Origin: a bacterium
Lineage (GTDB): Bacteria > Cyanobacteriota > Vampirovibrionia > Gastranaerophilales > Gastranaerophilaceae
Length of the DNA: 64,000 nucleotides
NCBI GenBank assembly: GCA_017470245.1
Contig: JAFUEV010000045.1
Coordinates: 17,484-81,483, forward strand
Direction: 5' to 3'
Shown here piece by piece: positions 27,747 to 37,407 of this stretch. A model generated the notes under the pieces. It had not been told where the DNA came from. It searched no databases and saw nothing but the letters and a program-made list of their open reading frames with translations. A program made the position numbers and the translations under genes. The stretch's first letter is position 1; each line of letters opens with the position of its first letter.

Positions 27747-28769
27747 TTATTTTATAATCCAGCTTTCGGCACCTAAGTCCGTAAAACGAAAACGTCTAAA
27801 CTCCCCACCAAATTCCGATAACTTTTTTATGACGTTATATCTGGAATTTTTTGGACAATAGAACATAAAGAATCCGCCGCCACCAGCACCGGATATTTTT
27901 CCTCCGGATGCACCGGCTTTTAGAGCACTTTCATATATATTATCTATAATTGGATTAGATATAATAGATGACATGTTTTTCTTATTTTTCCAGCTTTCAT
28001 CTAAAATAGTACCAATTCGGTTTAATTCACCTTTTAATAATGCTTCTTTCATTTCAAAAGATTGCTCTTTTAGCTTATGCATAGCATTAACAGCAAAAAC
28101 ATTTTTATTTTTAGTATTATCAACCTGAGCTTGAATTATTTCGGAAGACAATCTGCTAATTCCCGTATAATAAAGTATAATATTAAATTCTAGTTCATTA
28201 ATATATTCCTGGCGTATTCTAAGAGGATTAACCAATACATTTGAGCCGGTAAATTCGATGAAATTAAAACCGCCAAATGCAGTTGCATATTGATCTTGTT
28301 TTCCTCCAAGCATTTTCAAATCATTTCTTTCAATATCCCAAGCTAACTGAGCTAAATCATATTCGCTGAGAGGCAAATTTTGCCATTCTTGAAAAGCTTT
28401 TAATATTGCAACAACAAGAGTTGAACTTGAGCCCAATCCGCTACCCGGTGGTGCATCAACATATGTTGTCAATGTAAAACTTAAAGGTTTCTTTACAAAA
28501 TCTTTAATAACTCTATTATAAACACCCTTTAACAATTGCATGCTATCATCCAATTGCAGCTCAGTTGCAGAGTCTAAAAGTTGATATTCATTTCTGTCAG
28601 CGGAAATAAGTTCTATTTTAGAGTCATTTCTCGGTTCTATAGTTGCATAAGCATACATTGTTATACAAGCATTAAGTACACAACCGCCATATAAATCACA
28701 ATAGGGACTAACATCTGTACCTCCACCTGCTAGCCCGATTCTTAACGGAGATTTCGCTCTAATAATCAT
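27747..28769 (-). CDS. hddA: D-glycero-alpha-D-manno-heptose 7-phosphate kinase (GHMP kinase)
   Basis: 340 residues, GHMP kinase fold: N-terminal SPLRIGLAGGGTDVSPY, ATP loop PPGSGLGSSST near 100-110 and C-terminal GGKISGAGGGGFF near 285-297. The TDVSPY form and the neighbours (gmhA, hddC-gmhB) identify it as HddA, which phosphorylates heptose-7-phosphate at C1 with alpha configuration on the way to GDP-heptose. It starts two bases after the gmhA stop with AGGAAA as ribosome site. The operon supplies heptose for surface glycans. Confidence 0.9.
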   Translation of the reverse strand: MIIRAKSPLRIGLAGGGTDVSPYCDLYGGCVLNACITMYAYATIEPRNDSKIELISADRNEYQLLDSATELQLDDSMQLLKGVYNRVIKDFVKKPLSFTLTTYVDAPPGSGLGSSSTLVVAILKAFQEWQNLPLSEYDLAQLAWDIERNDLKMLGGKQDQYATAFGGFNFIEFTGSNVLVNPLRIRQEYINELEFNIILYYTGISRLSSEIIQAQVDNTKNKNVFAVNAMHKLKEQSFEMKEALLKGELNRIGTILDESWKNKKNMSSIISNPIIDNIYESALKAGASGGKISGAGGGGFFMFYCPKNSRYNVIKKLSEFGGEFRRFRFTDLGAESWIIK

Positions 28770-28771
28770 GT

Positions 28772-29350
28772 TTATTTCCTTTCAGAAAACAATTTATCTT
28801 CAACAAGTGCACATATAATATGACCTAACATTATATGTGATTCTTGTATAATTGGTGTACAATCGGATGGAACATTAATAAAATAATCACAATATTTTTC
28901 AGCTTTAACAGACTTATCACCAAACAATCCAACAGTAATAAGATTATTTTTTTTTGCTTCTTCAAGGGCTAAAATTATATTTTGAGATGTTCCTGAAGTA
29001 GAAATACCGATAAATACATCACCTTTTCGAGAATGTGCTTGTATCTGTCTCGCAAATACCTGTTCATATCCATAGTCATTGCTAACTGATGTAATAACAG
29101 AACTGTTAGTAGAAAGAGCAAAAGCACTTAATCCTAACCTGTTAATAAAAAATTTTGATACTAATTCAGCAGCTATATGTTGTGCATCAGCAGCGGAACC
29201 CCCATTGCCCGCCAATAAAATTTTATTGTTAGATTGATATGCTTTTATAATTTCTTCAGCGATTTTATTTATTTTTTCAATAATTGCATCATTGTGCAAA
29301 ATAGCGTTTTTTGTATCAATTGAATTTTTTATGTATTTTTTTATATCCAC
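28772..29350 (-). CDS. gmhA: Sedoheptulose 7-phosphate isomerase
   Basis: 192 residues, SIS domain. GNGGSAADAQHIAAELVSKF near 48-68 and the GISTSGTSQN phosphate loop near 115 are characteristic of GmhA, as is the C-terminal ESHIMLGHIICALVE helix. It makes D-glycero-D-manno-heptose 7-phosphate, the first step of the pathway continued by hddA and the hddC-gmhB fusion on either side. Confidence 0.94.
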   Translation of the reverse strand: MDIKKYIKNSIDTKNAILHNDAIIEKINKIAEEIIKAYQSNNKILLAGNGGSAADAQHIAAELVSKFFINRLGLSAFALSTNSSVITSVSNDYGYEQVFARQIQAHSRKGDVFIGISTSGTSQNIILALEEAKKNNLITVGLFGDKSVKAEKYCDYFINVPSDCTPIIQESHIMLGHIICALVEDKLFSERK

Positions 29351-29361
29351 AACATATCCCC

Positions 29362-30522
29362 CTACAATATAATTGATTTCAAATAAGGTAATTTTATTTT
29401 ATCAATATCTTTATTATCACCTATCATGACGGAATTTTTCAAGTCTATTTTTAATTTTTCACATGATGACAATATCATTCCGGGATTAGGCTTTCTTAAC
29501 AATGAATAATACTTATAATTTTCAAGAACAGAATCAACATGAAAAGGACAATATTGAATGTCATCAAACGAAATATTGAATTTAGAATAATAGTTTTTAA
29601 TTATTTCAAAACCTTTAAGCATTTGTTGTTTAGTAAATTTTGCTTTACCTATACCTGCTTGGTTAGTAATCATAACAATGTAATATTTTTTTTCATAATA
29701 CTTTTTAATAATTTCAACAGTTTCAGGAATAAATTTAATATTAGTATCGGAAGGATAACCAGTATTTTCAATTATAGTACCATCTTTATCAATGAAAAGA
29801 GCCGGTTTTTTAACTTCATTGATTTTTTCAGGTATATAGCTTTGAGCCGATATATAATCTTCAGGAATACCTATATCAATGAATGCCCCTCCAAGTGGCA
29901 ATCCATATATAGATTTTGACTTTACAAGCAGAGGGAAAATATCATTTTCCAGTGAAATAAAATTATTATTAAAAGAATTATAAAACGATGAAAGAATTTC
30001 TTTTTTTATTTTATAAATTCCGCCATTTATATAACAATCAATTTTATCGGAAGAAAGTTTCCCTTTTTCAACAAATGAATTAACAAGAAACGAATCATCA
30101 ATATCAACCATTCCATATCTTGAAATGTTATTAGTATAGTTTAAAGCAATTGTACAAGGCTTATTAACAGAGAAATCATCTATAATAGAAAAATCTATAT
30201 CAAAAAAAGTATCACCATTTATAACAAAAAATTCATCATTAAGATAATTAAAAGCATTTAATAATGCGCCACCGGTACCTAAAGGCGTTTCTTCTTTTAT
30301 AAAAACAGCTTTTTCTAAATTTTTAAAATATTCTGATATAATTTCTGATTTATACCCTGTTAAAAACACAAAATTATCAAAACCATTATTTTTAAGGTTA
30401 TTTATAAGATAATCAAGAAATGGTATATTGCCTATTTTTGCCATAGGCTTAGGAACATCATTAACCAATGATGACAATCTTTTACCAAAACCACCAACTA
30501 AAAGTACTGCTTGTTTAGACAT
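29362..30522 (-). CDS. Fusion of heptose-1-phosphate guanylyltransferase (HddC) and heptose-bisphosphate phosphatase (GmhB)
   Basis: 386 residues in two domains. Residues 1 to about 230 are a sugar-phosphate nucleotidyltransferase (VLLVGGFGKRL at 6-16, PKPMAKIG at 24-31, GTGGAL at 82-87, NGDTFFD at 102-108). Residues 240-386 are a HAD phosphatase of GmhB type with DKDGT (Asp245, Asp247), ITNQAG at 285-290 and IGDN at 367-370. The zinc loop keeps Cys325 and His328 but lacks the second cysteine pair normally found before RKP (343-345). The fusion plus gmhA and hddA covers all steps from sedoheptulose-7-phosphate to GDP-heptose. Confidence 0.88.
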   Translation of the reverse strand: MSKQAVLLVGGFGKRLSSLVNDVPKPMAKIGNIPFLDYLINNLKNNGFDNFVFLTGYKSEIISEYFKNLEKAVFIKEETPLGTGGALLNAFNYLNDEFFVINGDTFFDIDFSIIDDFSVNKPCTIALNYTNNISRYGMVDIDDSFLVNSFVEKGKLSSDKIDCYINGGIYKIKKEILSSFYNSFNNNFISLENDIFPLLVKSKSIYGLPLGGAFIDIGIPEDYISAQSYIPEKINEVKKPALFIDKDGTIIENTGYPSDTNIKFIPETVEIIKKYYEKKYYIVMITNQAGIGKAKFTKQQMLKGFEIIKNYYSKFNISFDDIQYCPFHVDSVLENYKYYSLLRKPNPGMILSSCEKLKIDLKNSVMIGDNKDIDKIKLPYLKSIIL

Positions 30523-30645
30523 AAAAGACCTAATTTAAATAACCAAGGATTATAATCTCATAAATAACAAAAATATAAAAGTATTATTAAAATCGCTTTA
30601 CAATAGAACTATATTCTCACGTTTGAATTGTTAAATAAATTAGTT

Positions 30646-33276
30646 TTATTTGATTTCTTTTAATATAAAATTTGTTTTTTTATTATTAATATCACCTTTT
30701 ATGAAAACTCTGTAATAGTTTGAATTTTTCTCATCAGCATTAATTTCGGGAATTTTTGATAATTTATCCTGATACATTTCTCTTGTATGTTCAGGTCGAA
30801 ATACAACTTTTAAGATTAAACTGAAAGGAATACCAAATATCCTTGCTCCTTTTGGAGCTTCTTTACTATAATGCCAAAACAATTGTAAATCGGCATATTG
30901 TTTTTCCATTTCGTAATTGCCTTCTATATATACTGCAGACAACTCATGCCATGTTGTAATGTTAATATTATTTATTTCTGTATTATGAACATCAAAAGTA
31001 CCTTTAATATCATCTTTCATAAGCTCTTTTTGTTTTAAATCAACATTTGTTATTTCAGAAAATTTATATTTTGAATTTTTAATACTAAATTCTTTATCAG
31101 CTAGTCCGGGCATAAATCCTTCATTAACTTCAAATATACAATGAGCATCTAAAAGTCTAAACATATCTTTTGCATCAAGTTCTACATTAACATTAGCTAT
31201 ACCTTCTATCTGGTCTTTAAGATTAACTGTCATTTCAGCTGCTTTATTTGAATTAATGTCTTTTGCTTCAAAAGTCATTTTGGATTTATCTTTTGCAAAA
31301 TCGTACATACCGTGTGCTTTTACAGTTCCGTCAGCAAAATTTAATTCTTTCATTTTAAAATTGAATATATCATTTTTCATACTGCCTAACAAATTAACAT
31401 TTTTAAGTATAAATTTATCTCTTTTTATTTCATTAATTACTATTTCCCAATTATTAACAGTAATTTTTGCCTCTTGTATTTTTTTTGATATGTTTTCATT
31501 GTTTGGTTCTTGATTCTTTTTATCTGTTTCTTCCTTCTTTTTATTTGCATCGTCATTCTTATTGTCAGAATCGGGTGATGTTTCAAAAATCAATTTATCT
31601 AAAAACAATTTCATATTGTAAACTAATGTTTCACCATAAATGTTATTTTTCGTACTAAGTTCTGCAGAATATTTTTCACCTTTAAATAATCCGTTTGATG
31701 TTACATTAAATACTCCGTTTTTTGATGTGATATGTGCATTTTCAATATTAAATTCTTGATGTTTTGCTTTTACTATGTCAAAAGTTCCTAAAACCTGATT
31801 ATTTTTGAAATCATATTTTAAATCACCTTTAAATTGACCGCCACTAACTTTTTCACCAAAAGAGCCGGTAACTGATATTGGTGCATATCCGTTTGTATGA
31901 ACAGTTACATATTGAGGAATGAATTTATCAGGGTTAAGTTTATCTACGTGTTTTTGAAATAAACCGTCACCCAAAATAACAATATTTTCCTTTTTAGAAT
32001 TAGAATATGTATATTTATATTCTTTTAAATACAAATCATTATCAATTTTTAAAGTATTGGCATGCAGTTTTCTTTTGTAATCTCTTAATCCTAAGTAAAA
32101 AGAATTATAAATCAAATCACTGTTAACTGGAATGTCTAAATCATAATATACGTCAGGCTTTTTATCTTTTACTTTATATACTAAACAGAAATTAACTGAA
32201 TTTAAAACTGTTAAATTTGGAACATAATCAAACTTCTTTGTTAATGTTGTTTTCATTGTTCCGATAACTTCTCTGTTTGGAGTTGTTAAATCGGTAATAT
32301 TTAAAGTATGTATGACTTTTTCTTTTCCTAAAATACCTTCGGCAACCGAATCAATTTTTTGCCCGTTAAAATTGAAAACAGCTTCTTTAAAAAATATAGG
32401 AATATTAAACCATACAGCATTACCGCTAAGATTATTTGCAATGCCTTTGCCCCAAATACCGCTTTTATCAACTTTCAAATTCAAATTAATTGTACCTTTA
32501 AAGTTTTTAAAGTTTTCAATAAATTTTTTTGAAGGGTCTTTTGATTTTTGGAAATGCAATAGCATCGGCATGATTTCTGATACAGGCAACTTTTCACCGT
32601 TTACGTTAAAAATGAAATCCTCTTTATCTACGAAATATCCGTCTATATAGAGATTAGAATTTCCGATTTGAACTCCAAATTGATTTGCTTGAAACCTATC
32701 ATCTAACAATTGCAATGCACCGGAATAACCTAATTTTACAATTTCATTAAGAAATCTTGTTTTTATATCTGCATTTAGTTGAATAATATTATTTTTAGAA
32801 TTAATGTCTTTCGCAAAAATACTTACATCATCAGACTTAAAAGTTATATTTTTTATGTAAATTTCAGGAAGATTTTTAAGTTCAAACTTTTTATTGTTAT
32901 TTTTCTTCTTTTCATCTTTTTTTAATTGCTTTAATGTATTTCCGTCTATGAATACATTATCGGCACTTATATATGTCAGATGTTTTTGTAATAACTTACA
33001 ATTTAATGAAAGATTTTTAATATCTATAACTGTAACATTATTGTTTTTTGCCTCAATACTATTAATATTCAAAAAAGCTTTAAGTCTTGGGGAAATTTTT
33101 AAATTTAACCCGGTAATATTTGTTTCTATTCCGGTTTTATTTTGGATTAACGATTGAAGTTTATTTATTGTCGTATGACAGTTTAATACCATAGGCAATA
33201 TAAATACTATACCCAGATATAAAAAAGCCCCCGATACTAATATGGCAGAAGATATTATTTTAAAAATCTTTTTCAT
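30646..33276 (-). CDS. AsmA/YhdP-like envelope protein
   Basis: 876 residues. One N-terminal membrane anchor (about 6-29), then a very long periplasmic region of repeating beta-strand pattern beginning with an AsmA-like segment (TGIETNITGLNLKISPRL) and containing a Lys/Glu/Asn-rich insert near 570-600. The last 150 residues resemble the AsmA-like C-terminal domain. The family forms bridge-like proteins that move phospholipid between membranes or affect outer membrane assembly. No clear Shine-Dalgarno precedes the ATG. Single gene. Confidence 0.75.
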   Translation of the reverse strand: MKKIFKIISSAILVSGAFLYLGIVFILPMVLNCHTTINKLQSLIQNKTGIETNITGLNLKISPRLKAFLNINSIEAKNNNVTVIDIKNLSLNCKLLQKHLTYISADNVFIDGNTLKQLKKDEKKKNNNKKFELKNLPEIYIKNITFKSDDVSIFAKDINSKNNIIQLNADIKTRFLNEIVKLGYSGALQLLDDRFQANQFGVQIGNSNLYIDGYFVDKEDFIFNVNGEKLPVSEIMPMLLHFQKSKDPSKKFIENFKNFKGTINLNLKVDKSGIWGKGIANNLSGNAVWFNIPIFFKEAVFNFNGQKIDSVAEGILGKEKVIHTLNITDLTTPNREVIGTMKTTLTKKFDYVPNLTVLNSVNFCLVYKVKDKKPDVYYDLDIPVNSDLIYNSFYLGLRDYKRKLHANTLKIDNDLYLKEYKYTYSNSKKENIVILGDGLFQKHVDKLNPDKFIPQYVTVHTNGYAPISVTGSFGEKVSGGQFKGDLKYDFKNNQVLGTFDIVKAKHQEFNIENAHITSKNGVFNVTSNGLFKGEKYSAELSTKNNIYGETLVYNMKLFLDKLIFETSPDSDNKNDDANKKKEETDKKNQEPNNENISKKIQEAKITVNNWEIVINEIKRDKFILKNVNLLGSMKNDIFNFKMKELNFADGTVKAHGMYDFAKDKSKMTFEAKDINSNKAAEMTVNLKDQIEGIANVNVELDAKDMFRLLDAHCIFEVNEGFMPGLADKEFSIKNSKYKFSEITNVDLKQKELMKDDIKGTFDVHNTEINNINITTWHELSAVYIEGNYEMEKQYADLQLFWHYSKEAPKGARIFGIPFSLILKVVFRPEHTREMYQDKLSKIPEINADEKNSNYYRVFIKGDINNKKTNFILKEIK

Positions 33277-33380
33277 AATATATTACATTATTACATAAAC
33301 ACTTTATAATAAAACTTAATTTATATGTATTAATATTTTTGTGATAGGATAAGAGAAGCATTAAGTAATAGGTGGTTTAT

Positions 33381-34361
33381 ATGGGCAATATTATAAAAAA
33401 GATAAACAACACACAAAATATCATATTTCTGTTCGGCATAATTATTTACGGCATCTGCCTGTTTACAATAACAGATATTGCTTTGATGTTGTTTGTAACT
33501 TATGTTATAGCATGTGCATTAAATCCTTTAGTTGATAAATTAGAGAAAAAAATGAGAAGAAATCTTGCTGCTACTATCGTATTTGGCGGTTTCGTATGCG
33601 GTATATTATTGATGTTTTTGCCTATAATAATTATCGGCGGAAAAGAGCTTGCACATCTTGCTGAGCAATATCCTCAATATGTCGTTCAAGTAAAAGAATA
33701 TATTATGACCTCACCTGTTGTTCAAGAATTTGCAAATTCAGGAGGTCTAATTTCGTCAATTACAAGTATTTCAAAAGGCGGATTATATTTATTTGTGTCA
33801 ATGATATTTACATATTTCTTAATGGTAGATAGAGATAAACTTATAAATACGGTTTTAAGATTTTTCCCTAAAAGATCAAGAGAAAGAATTAAAGAAATAT
33901 ATGATATTTCAGAACAAAAACTCAGCAGATTTGTATCGGGTCAATTTATTGCTTCAGCAAGTGTCGGTTTGATTGTAATTATCGGATTATTGATATTAAG
34001 AGTTGATTCGGCAGTTATATTAGGTTGTATTGCTGCTGTTTTAGATATTGTGCCTATTGTCGGACCTGCTATAGCGTTGGTTATTTGTTTAGCAGTAGTG
34101 TATAAATTAGGATGGACAATTGTTATCCTGACTACAGTAATATTTTTATTCGCACAATTTGCTGAAAATAATTTTGTAAAACCATATGTATTTGGGAAAT
34201 TTATGGATCTTCATCCGATAGTTATATATATATTCTTATTTGTTTGTGCAAAATACTTTGGTGCCGTCGGTGCTATTTTTGCACCTGCAATAGCAGCAGA
34301 CACTTGTGTGTTTATAGAAGAATTATATTTAAAAAGAATGGATGAAGATTTGGAAGAATAA
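33381..34361 (+). CDS. AI-2E transporter family (PerM-like) membrane protein
   Basis: 326 residues from the ATG at 33381, which has AGGTGG upstream; an in-frame GTG at 33372 lies inside that site. Seven to eight membrane segments, with the family pattern: ALNPLVDKLEKK near 47, a central amphipathic region, FFPKRSRERI near 168, and the C-terminal PIVGPAIALV and GxFMDLHPIVI region near 230-285. Members export various solutes or act as Na+/H+ antiporters; the substrate is not evident. Followed 18 bases later by an exported protein gene. Confidence 0.88.
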   Translation: MGNIIKKINNTQNIIFLFGIIIYGICLFTITDIALMLFVTYVIACALNPLVDKLEKKMRRNLAATIVFGGFVCGILLMFLPIIIIGGKELAHLAEQYPQYVVQVKEYIMTSPVVQEFANSGGLISSITSISKGGLYLFVSMIFTYFLMVDRDKLINTVLRFFPKRSRERIKEIYDISEQKLSRFVSGQFIASASVGLIVIIGLLILRVDSAVILGCIAAVLDIVPIVGPAIALVICLAVVYKLGWTIVILTTVIFLFAQFAENNFVKPYVFGKFMDLHPIVIYIFLFVCAKYFGAVGAIFAPAIAADTCVFIEELYLKRMDEDLEE

Positions 34362-34379
34362 AATAAAGAAAGGTTAAAA

Positions 34380-35003
34380 ATGAAAAATTTAAAAAAACTG
34401 ATTCTTACATTATTATTAACATTGATAATACCTGTTTATGCCAATGCCGAAATAATTGCTCATAAAATTATAGCTGTTCCGACAAAAGCTGTAGAGCAAG
34501 CTGAAATGGCAGAAGGAACTGTATTAAAATTTAAGGCTGTTGATGAGAACAAATTAACAAATGATATTACTGTCGAAACCGACTCTGTTCTTACAGTTAG
34601 CGTAAAAGAATATGTTCCCCCCAAAAGAGGAAAAAGAAACGGATACATAAAAATATCTGTAGACAGTTACACAATACCGTCTGAGGGCAATAAAGAAATC
34701 GATGTAAAAGACAAAAACATTGCAGGCTCGTTAAAACTTAAAGTTAACTTAGATAAAAAAGAAATAGCTGAAATGGCAGGAGTTTCTGCAGCAGAGTATG
34801 CTTTAGATGCCACAGGAATTACGCAAGTTTATTATGCTACAAAAGGACTTATAAAACCAAATGAGGGACAAACAAGACTCCAATCAGCAGGTACAAATTT
34901 ATATAACAGTACCGGTCTTCAATATATAGAAAAGGGAGAGGACTTGACTATAAAAGAAGACTCTATAGTTGAACTTTCAGTAAAATCTAAAGGTTCTGAA
35001 TAA
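34380..35003 (+). CDS. Exported protein of unknown function
   Basis: 207 residues with a clear Sec signal peptide (1-23, cut after YANA). The mature part is beta-rich, with a Lys/Arg-rich turn PPKRGKRNGY near 82 and no cysteine. AAAGGT precedes the ATG, 18 bases after the transporter gene, so the two are likely co-transcribed. I do not recognise a domain; a periplasmic location is likely. Confidence 0.75.
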   Translation: MKNLKKLILTLLLTLIIPVYANAEIIAHKIIAVPTKAVEQAEMAEGTVLKFKAVDENKLTNDITVETDSVLTVSVKEYVPPKRGKRNGYIKISVDSYTIPSEGNKEIDVKDKNIAGSLKLKVNLDKKEIAEMAGVSAAEYALDATGITQVYYATKGLIKPNEGQTRLQSAGTNLYNSTGLQYIEKGEDLTIKEDSIVELSVKSKGSE

Positions 35004-35322
35004 AATTGATATAATATCTATCGGCTGATTGTTAGCAGATTGTGAAGACATTTTCTTTAAAACAAACATTTGTTGGCAAAAAACAAGCAAGAATGTTTAC
35101 TCTTTTAAATAATTATTTGGTGCATACGTTAGCGCATTATGACTCTACAATTTTTTTTGCACCCTACAATTTTTTATTATAGAAAGATAAAACAAAAAAA
35201 TAACGTATCACACCACATTGTTTACAGCACACACATGCAAGTACTTTACATTCAAATGGTATTCTTATAAAATAAGGTAAGAAAGAGGTTGGTCATAGAA
35301 ATAAAAATACAACAACCATAGT
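35004..35322. other. 319-base spacer before tRNA-Ser
   Basis: No open frame of note. It holds a repeated CTACAATTTTTT segment (near 35145 and 35164) and several short palindromes. A good promoter for the tRNA is at 35245-35273. I see no recognisable RNA family. Confidence 0.5.
35245..35273 (+). promoter_or_regulatory. Promoter of tRNA-Ser
   Basis: TTTACA (35245-35250), a 17-base spacer and TAAAAT (35268-35273), with a start predicted near 35280, about 43 bases before the mature tRNA. Confidence 0.6.
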
Positions 35323-35412
35323 GGAGAGGTGTCCGAGTGGTTTAAGGTGCAAACCTGGAACGTTTGTGTGGGGGCAACTCCACCGGGGGTTCGAATCCCC
35401 CCTTCTCCGCCA
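35323..35412 (+). tRNA. tRNA-Ser (anticodon GGA)
   Basis: Class II cloverleaf: acceptor GGAGAGG with CTTCTCC, anticodon stem CAAAC/GTTTG around loop CTGGAAC (anticodon GGA, reads UCC and UCU), a long variable arm (TGGGGGCAACTCCA region) and T arm GGGGG-TTCGAAT-CCCCC. Discriminator G at 35409, as expected for serine. CCA is encoded at 35410-35412, unlike in the tRNA-Arg gene. Confidence 0.95.
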
Positions 35413-35505
35413 TTTACATAGATTTTATTAACAGGAATATAAATTATCAGGACAAAAATTGTAGGATGGGGTTTTTAATCTGTAGTTCGTATTTTTGTTT
35501 TGATT

Positions 35506-36345
35506 TTAACTCCCAGGATTGCAACTGTTCGTTTTTTTTTTGTCTTTAGATAATTTTATATCAAATAGCAAATGCTTTATATGTCTTAATAATATTTTTA
35601 ACCTATACATTAAATTGTTTACCCAATAAACCTCATACCCCATGTTCACTGCTAAAATTGTAAAAATTCTTTCAATAGCATGAACGGGGGTACCGCAGCT
35701 ACCGGTTTTATTGCTGATGTCTTCCGCTAAAGTTATTGTTTTTAATTTTTCTAAAACTTGAGCCTTAGCAAAAAACATTGTACAGGCAATAAATAAAGGG
35801 TAAGAAGTTGTTATACCCAGTTTATCTTTTAGCTGGCTTAACAGATATGTATCTTCAGGTTTATTACGTTTAGCTACGTCGAAACAAAAAATTTTACTTC
35901 CAATTATTCCAATCTTGTTTTGGGAAATAATTTTTAAATTTTTTCTGAACTTTTGCTTGGATAAAAGAAGAGCATCAACCAATACATTTTTCCATTCATA
36001 CCTCTGAATATATAATATTTTAGGGTCAAAGCCTTTAGTTAGCGTAATGTAATCTCTCTTATTTTTAGTATGAATTTTTAAAACATAGTCATAATTTTCA
36101 AGATTGACCAGATTTAGAATTTTAAAAAAAGGTATAATATCATATCCTATATTTTCAACTTTAATAAGTTTTGTATCTGCTTTGAATAGCAGAAATTTAT
36201 TAAGAGTTTCATTATTACAATCTACATAAGAAAGATATAAATCCCATAAACATCCATTGATATTTTTTAATTTTGAAATAAAGTAATCTGCTTGGTCTTC
36301 ATAAAATAAATGTAAATGTACGAGCACTTTTTTTGTTTCTGACAC
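35506..36345 (-). CDS. RgpF-like (rhamnan synthesis F family) glycan protein
   Basis: 279 residues. VLVHLHLFYEDQADYF at the N-terminus, IGYDIIPFF near 82-90 and YVLKIHTKNK near 102-111 are the recognisable family pattern for rhamnan synthesis F proteins, which act in surface polysaccharide assembly. The start is GTG with AGGAG nine bases upstream. It follows the broken GT2 gene by five bases on the minus strand and belongs to the same polysaccharide region. Confidence 0.72.
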   Translation of the reverse strand: MSETKKVLVHLHLFYEDQADYFISKLKNINGCLWDLYLSYVDCNNETLNKFLLFKADTKLIKVENIGYDIIPFFKILNLVNLENYDYVLKIHTKNKRDYITLTKGFDPKILYIQRYEWKNVLVDALLLSKQKFRKNLKIISQNKIGIIGSKIFCFDVAKRNKPEDTYLLSQLKDKLGITTSYPLFIACTMFFAKAQVLEKLKTITLAEDISNKTGSCGTPVHAIERIFTILAVNMGYEVYWVNNLMYRLKILLRHIKHLLFDIKLSKDKKKTNSCNPGS

Positions 36346-36350
36346 CTGTT

Positions 36351-37229
36351 TTATCTCCTAAATTTAAATTTCAACCCTAAGATATTAATAAAAAGTGTCT
36401 TTTCATTTACTGATTTTCCTATATAAAAAAGTCTATTTTTGAAGATTTCTTTTTTAATTTTTATTATAGGATTTTGGAATGAAGATTCTATGTAATACAT
36501 ATTTTTATATGCATTCCATCTGCTTTTGTATATATGAGAATTTTGTTCCATGATTTTTCTTTTGTCATTTGTTCCAAAAGAACAACAACGCTTATGGTAT
36601 ACATATAAATCATCTATTAAAACATTTTTCCAACCATTTATAACCGCTCTGTGTGAGAAATCCGTTTCTTCAAAATAACCTTTGCCATATATTTCATCCA
36701 AATAGCCTTGATGTTCTACAAGTTTTTTCCTTATACAAAAACAAAACCCTTCACTATCAGGAATAAAAGGGTAACAACATTTATGATTTTCCCTCAATTT
36801 TGTATTCATTTACTCTAATGTCATATTTTTAGGTAACTCTATAAAATATCTGGCGGAACAGCTGCTAATCGGTGAAGACGTGACAATTTTTTCGTCAGAA
36901 TTAAAACATTTGATAATTCTTTCACAAAATTCGCTTGGAATAATTGTATCGCTATTTAATAAAATAATAATTTCTCCTTTTGCAACTTTTATACCATTAT
37001 TGCAGCTTTTTACGAAACCTAAATTTTCTTTATTATTTACAAGTATAAAACCAGAATTAGAGTTTACAAAACTCTCAAGATAATCTGATGTTTCTTTATC
37101 CGAACAATCATTTATTAAAATTACTTCTCCAAAGTAAAAATTAAAATTTTAAAGTAAACTGTCTAACAACAGCTTTACCTCATCCGGTGCATTATATATT
37201 GGAACTATTACGGATATTTTATTCAACAT
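36351..37229 (-). pseudogene. GT2 glycosyltransferase interrupted by two in-frame TAA codons
   Basis: One continuous reading frame from the ATG at 37229 (preceded by AGAGGT) to the stop at 36351 encodes a family 2 glycosyltransferase, but carries TAA at 37151-37149 (codon 27) and at 36812-36810 (codon 140). Before and after them the protein reads as a normal GT2: ISVIVPIYNAP at the start, VILINDCSD, LNSDT (the DxD-like metal site region), then GKGYFEETDFSHRA and VYHKRCCSFG. Each stop could come from a lysine, glutamine or glutamate codon by one change. No frameshift is needed. Only the part from 36809 on is an intact reading frame of size. Likely a decaying gene in the surface glycan cluster. 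Confidence 0.85.
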
Positions 37230-37407
37230 AAAACCTCTTAATGAAATTCAAAAATATTATATTATAAAAAAATATATGTATTGCAATGCAGAATATCAAT
37301 TAAGCTACTTTTTGGGGAAATTCTTCTCTAATTTATCGAAATTTATATTTAACTAATTAAGCAGCGACTGATTGAATTAAAATAATATAGTATATAGCTT
37401 CAATTAT

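Noticed and set aside
36880..37083. Plus-strand open frame of 67 codons
   Set aside because: It is antisense to the GT2 pseudogene, which explains the sequence; no ribosome site or family match.
36810..37148. Use of TAA as a sense codon to explain the GT2 interruptions
   Set aside because: Many intact genes here end in TAA at the expected length (for example prfB's neighbour metG, secA), so the standard code applies and decay is simpler.
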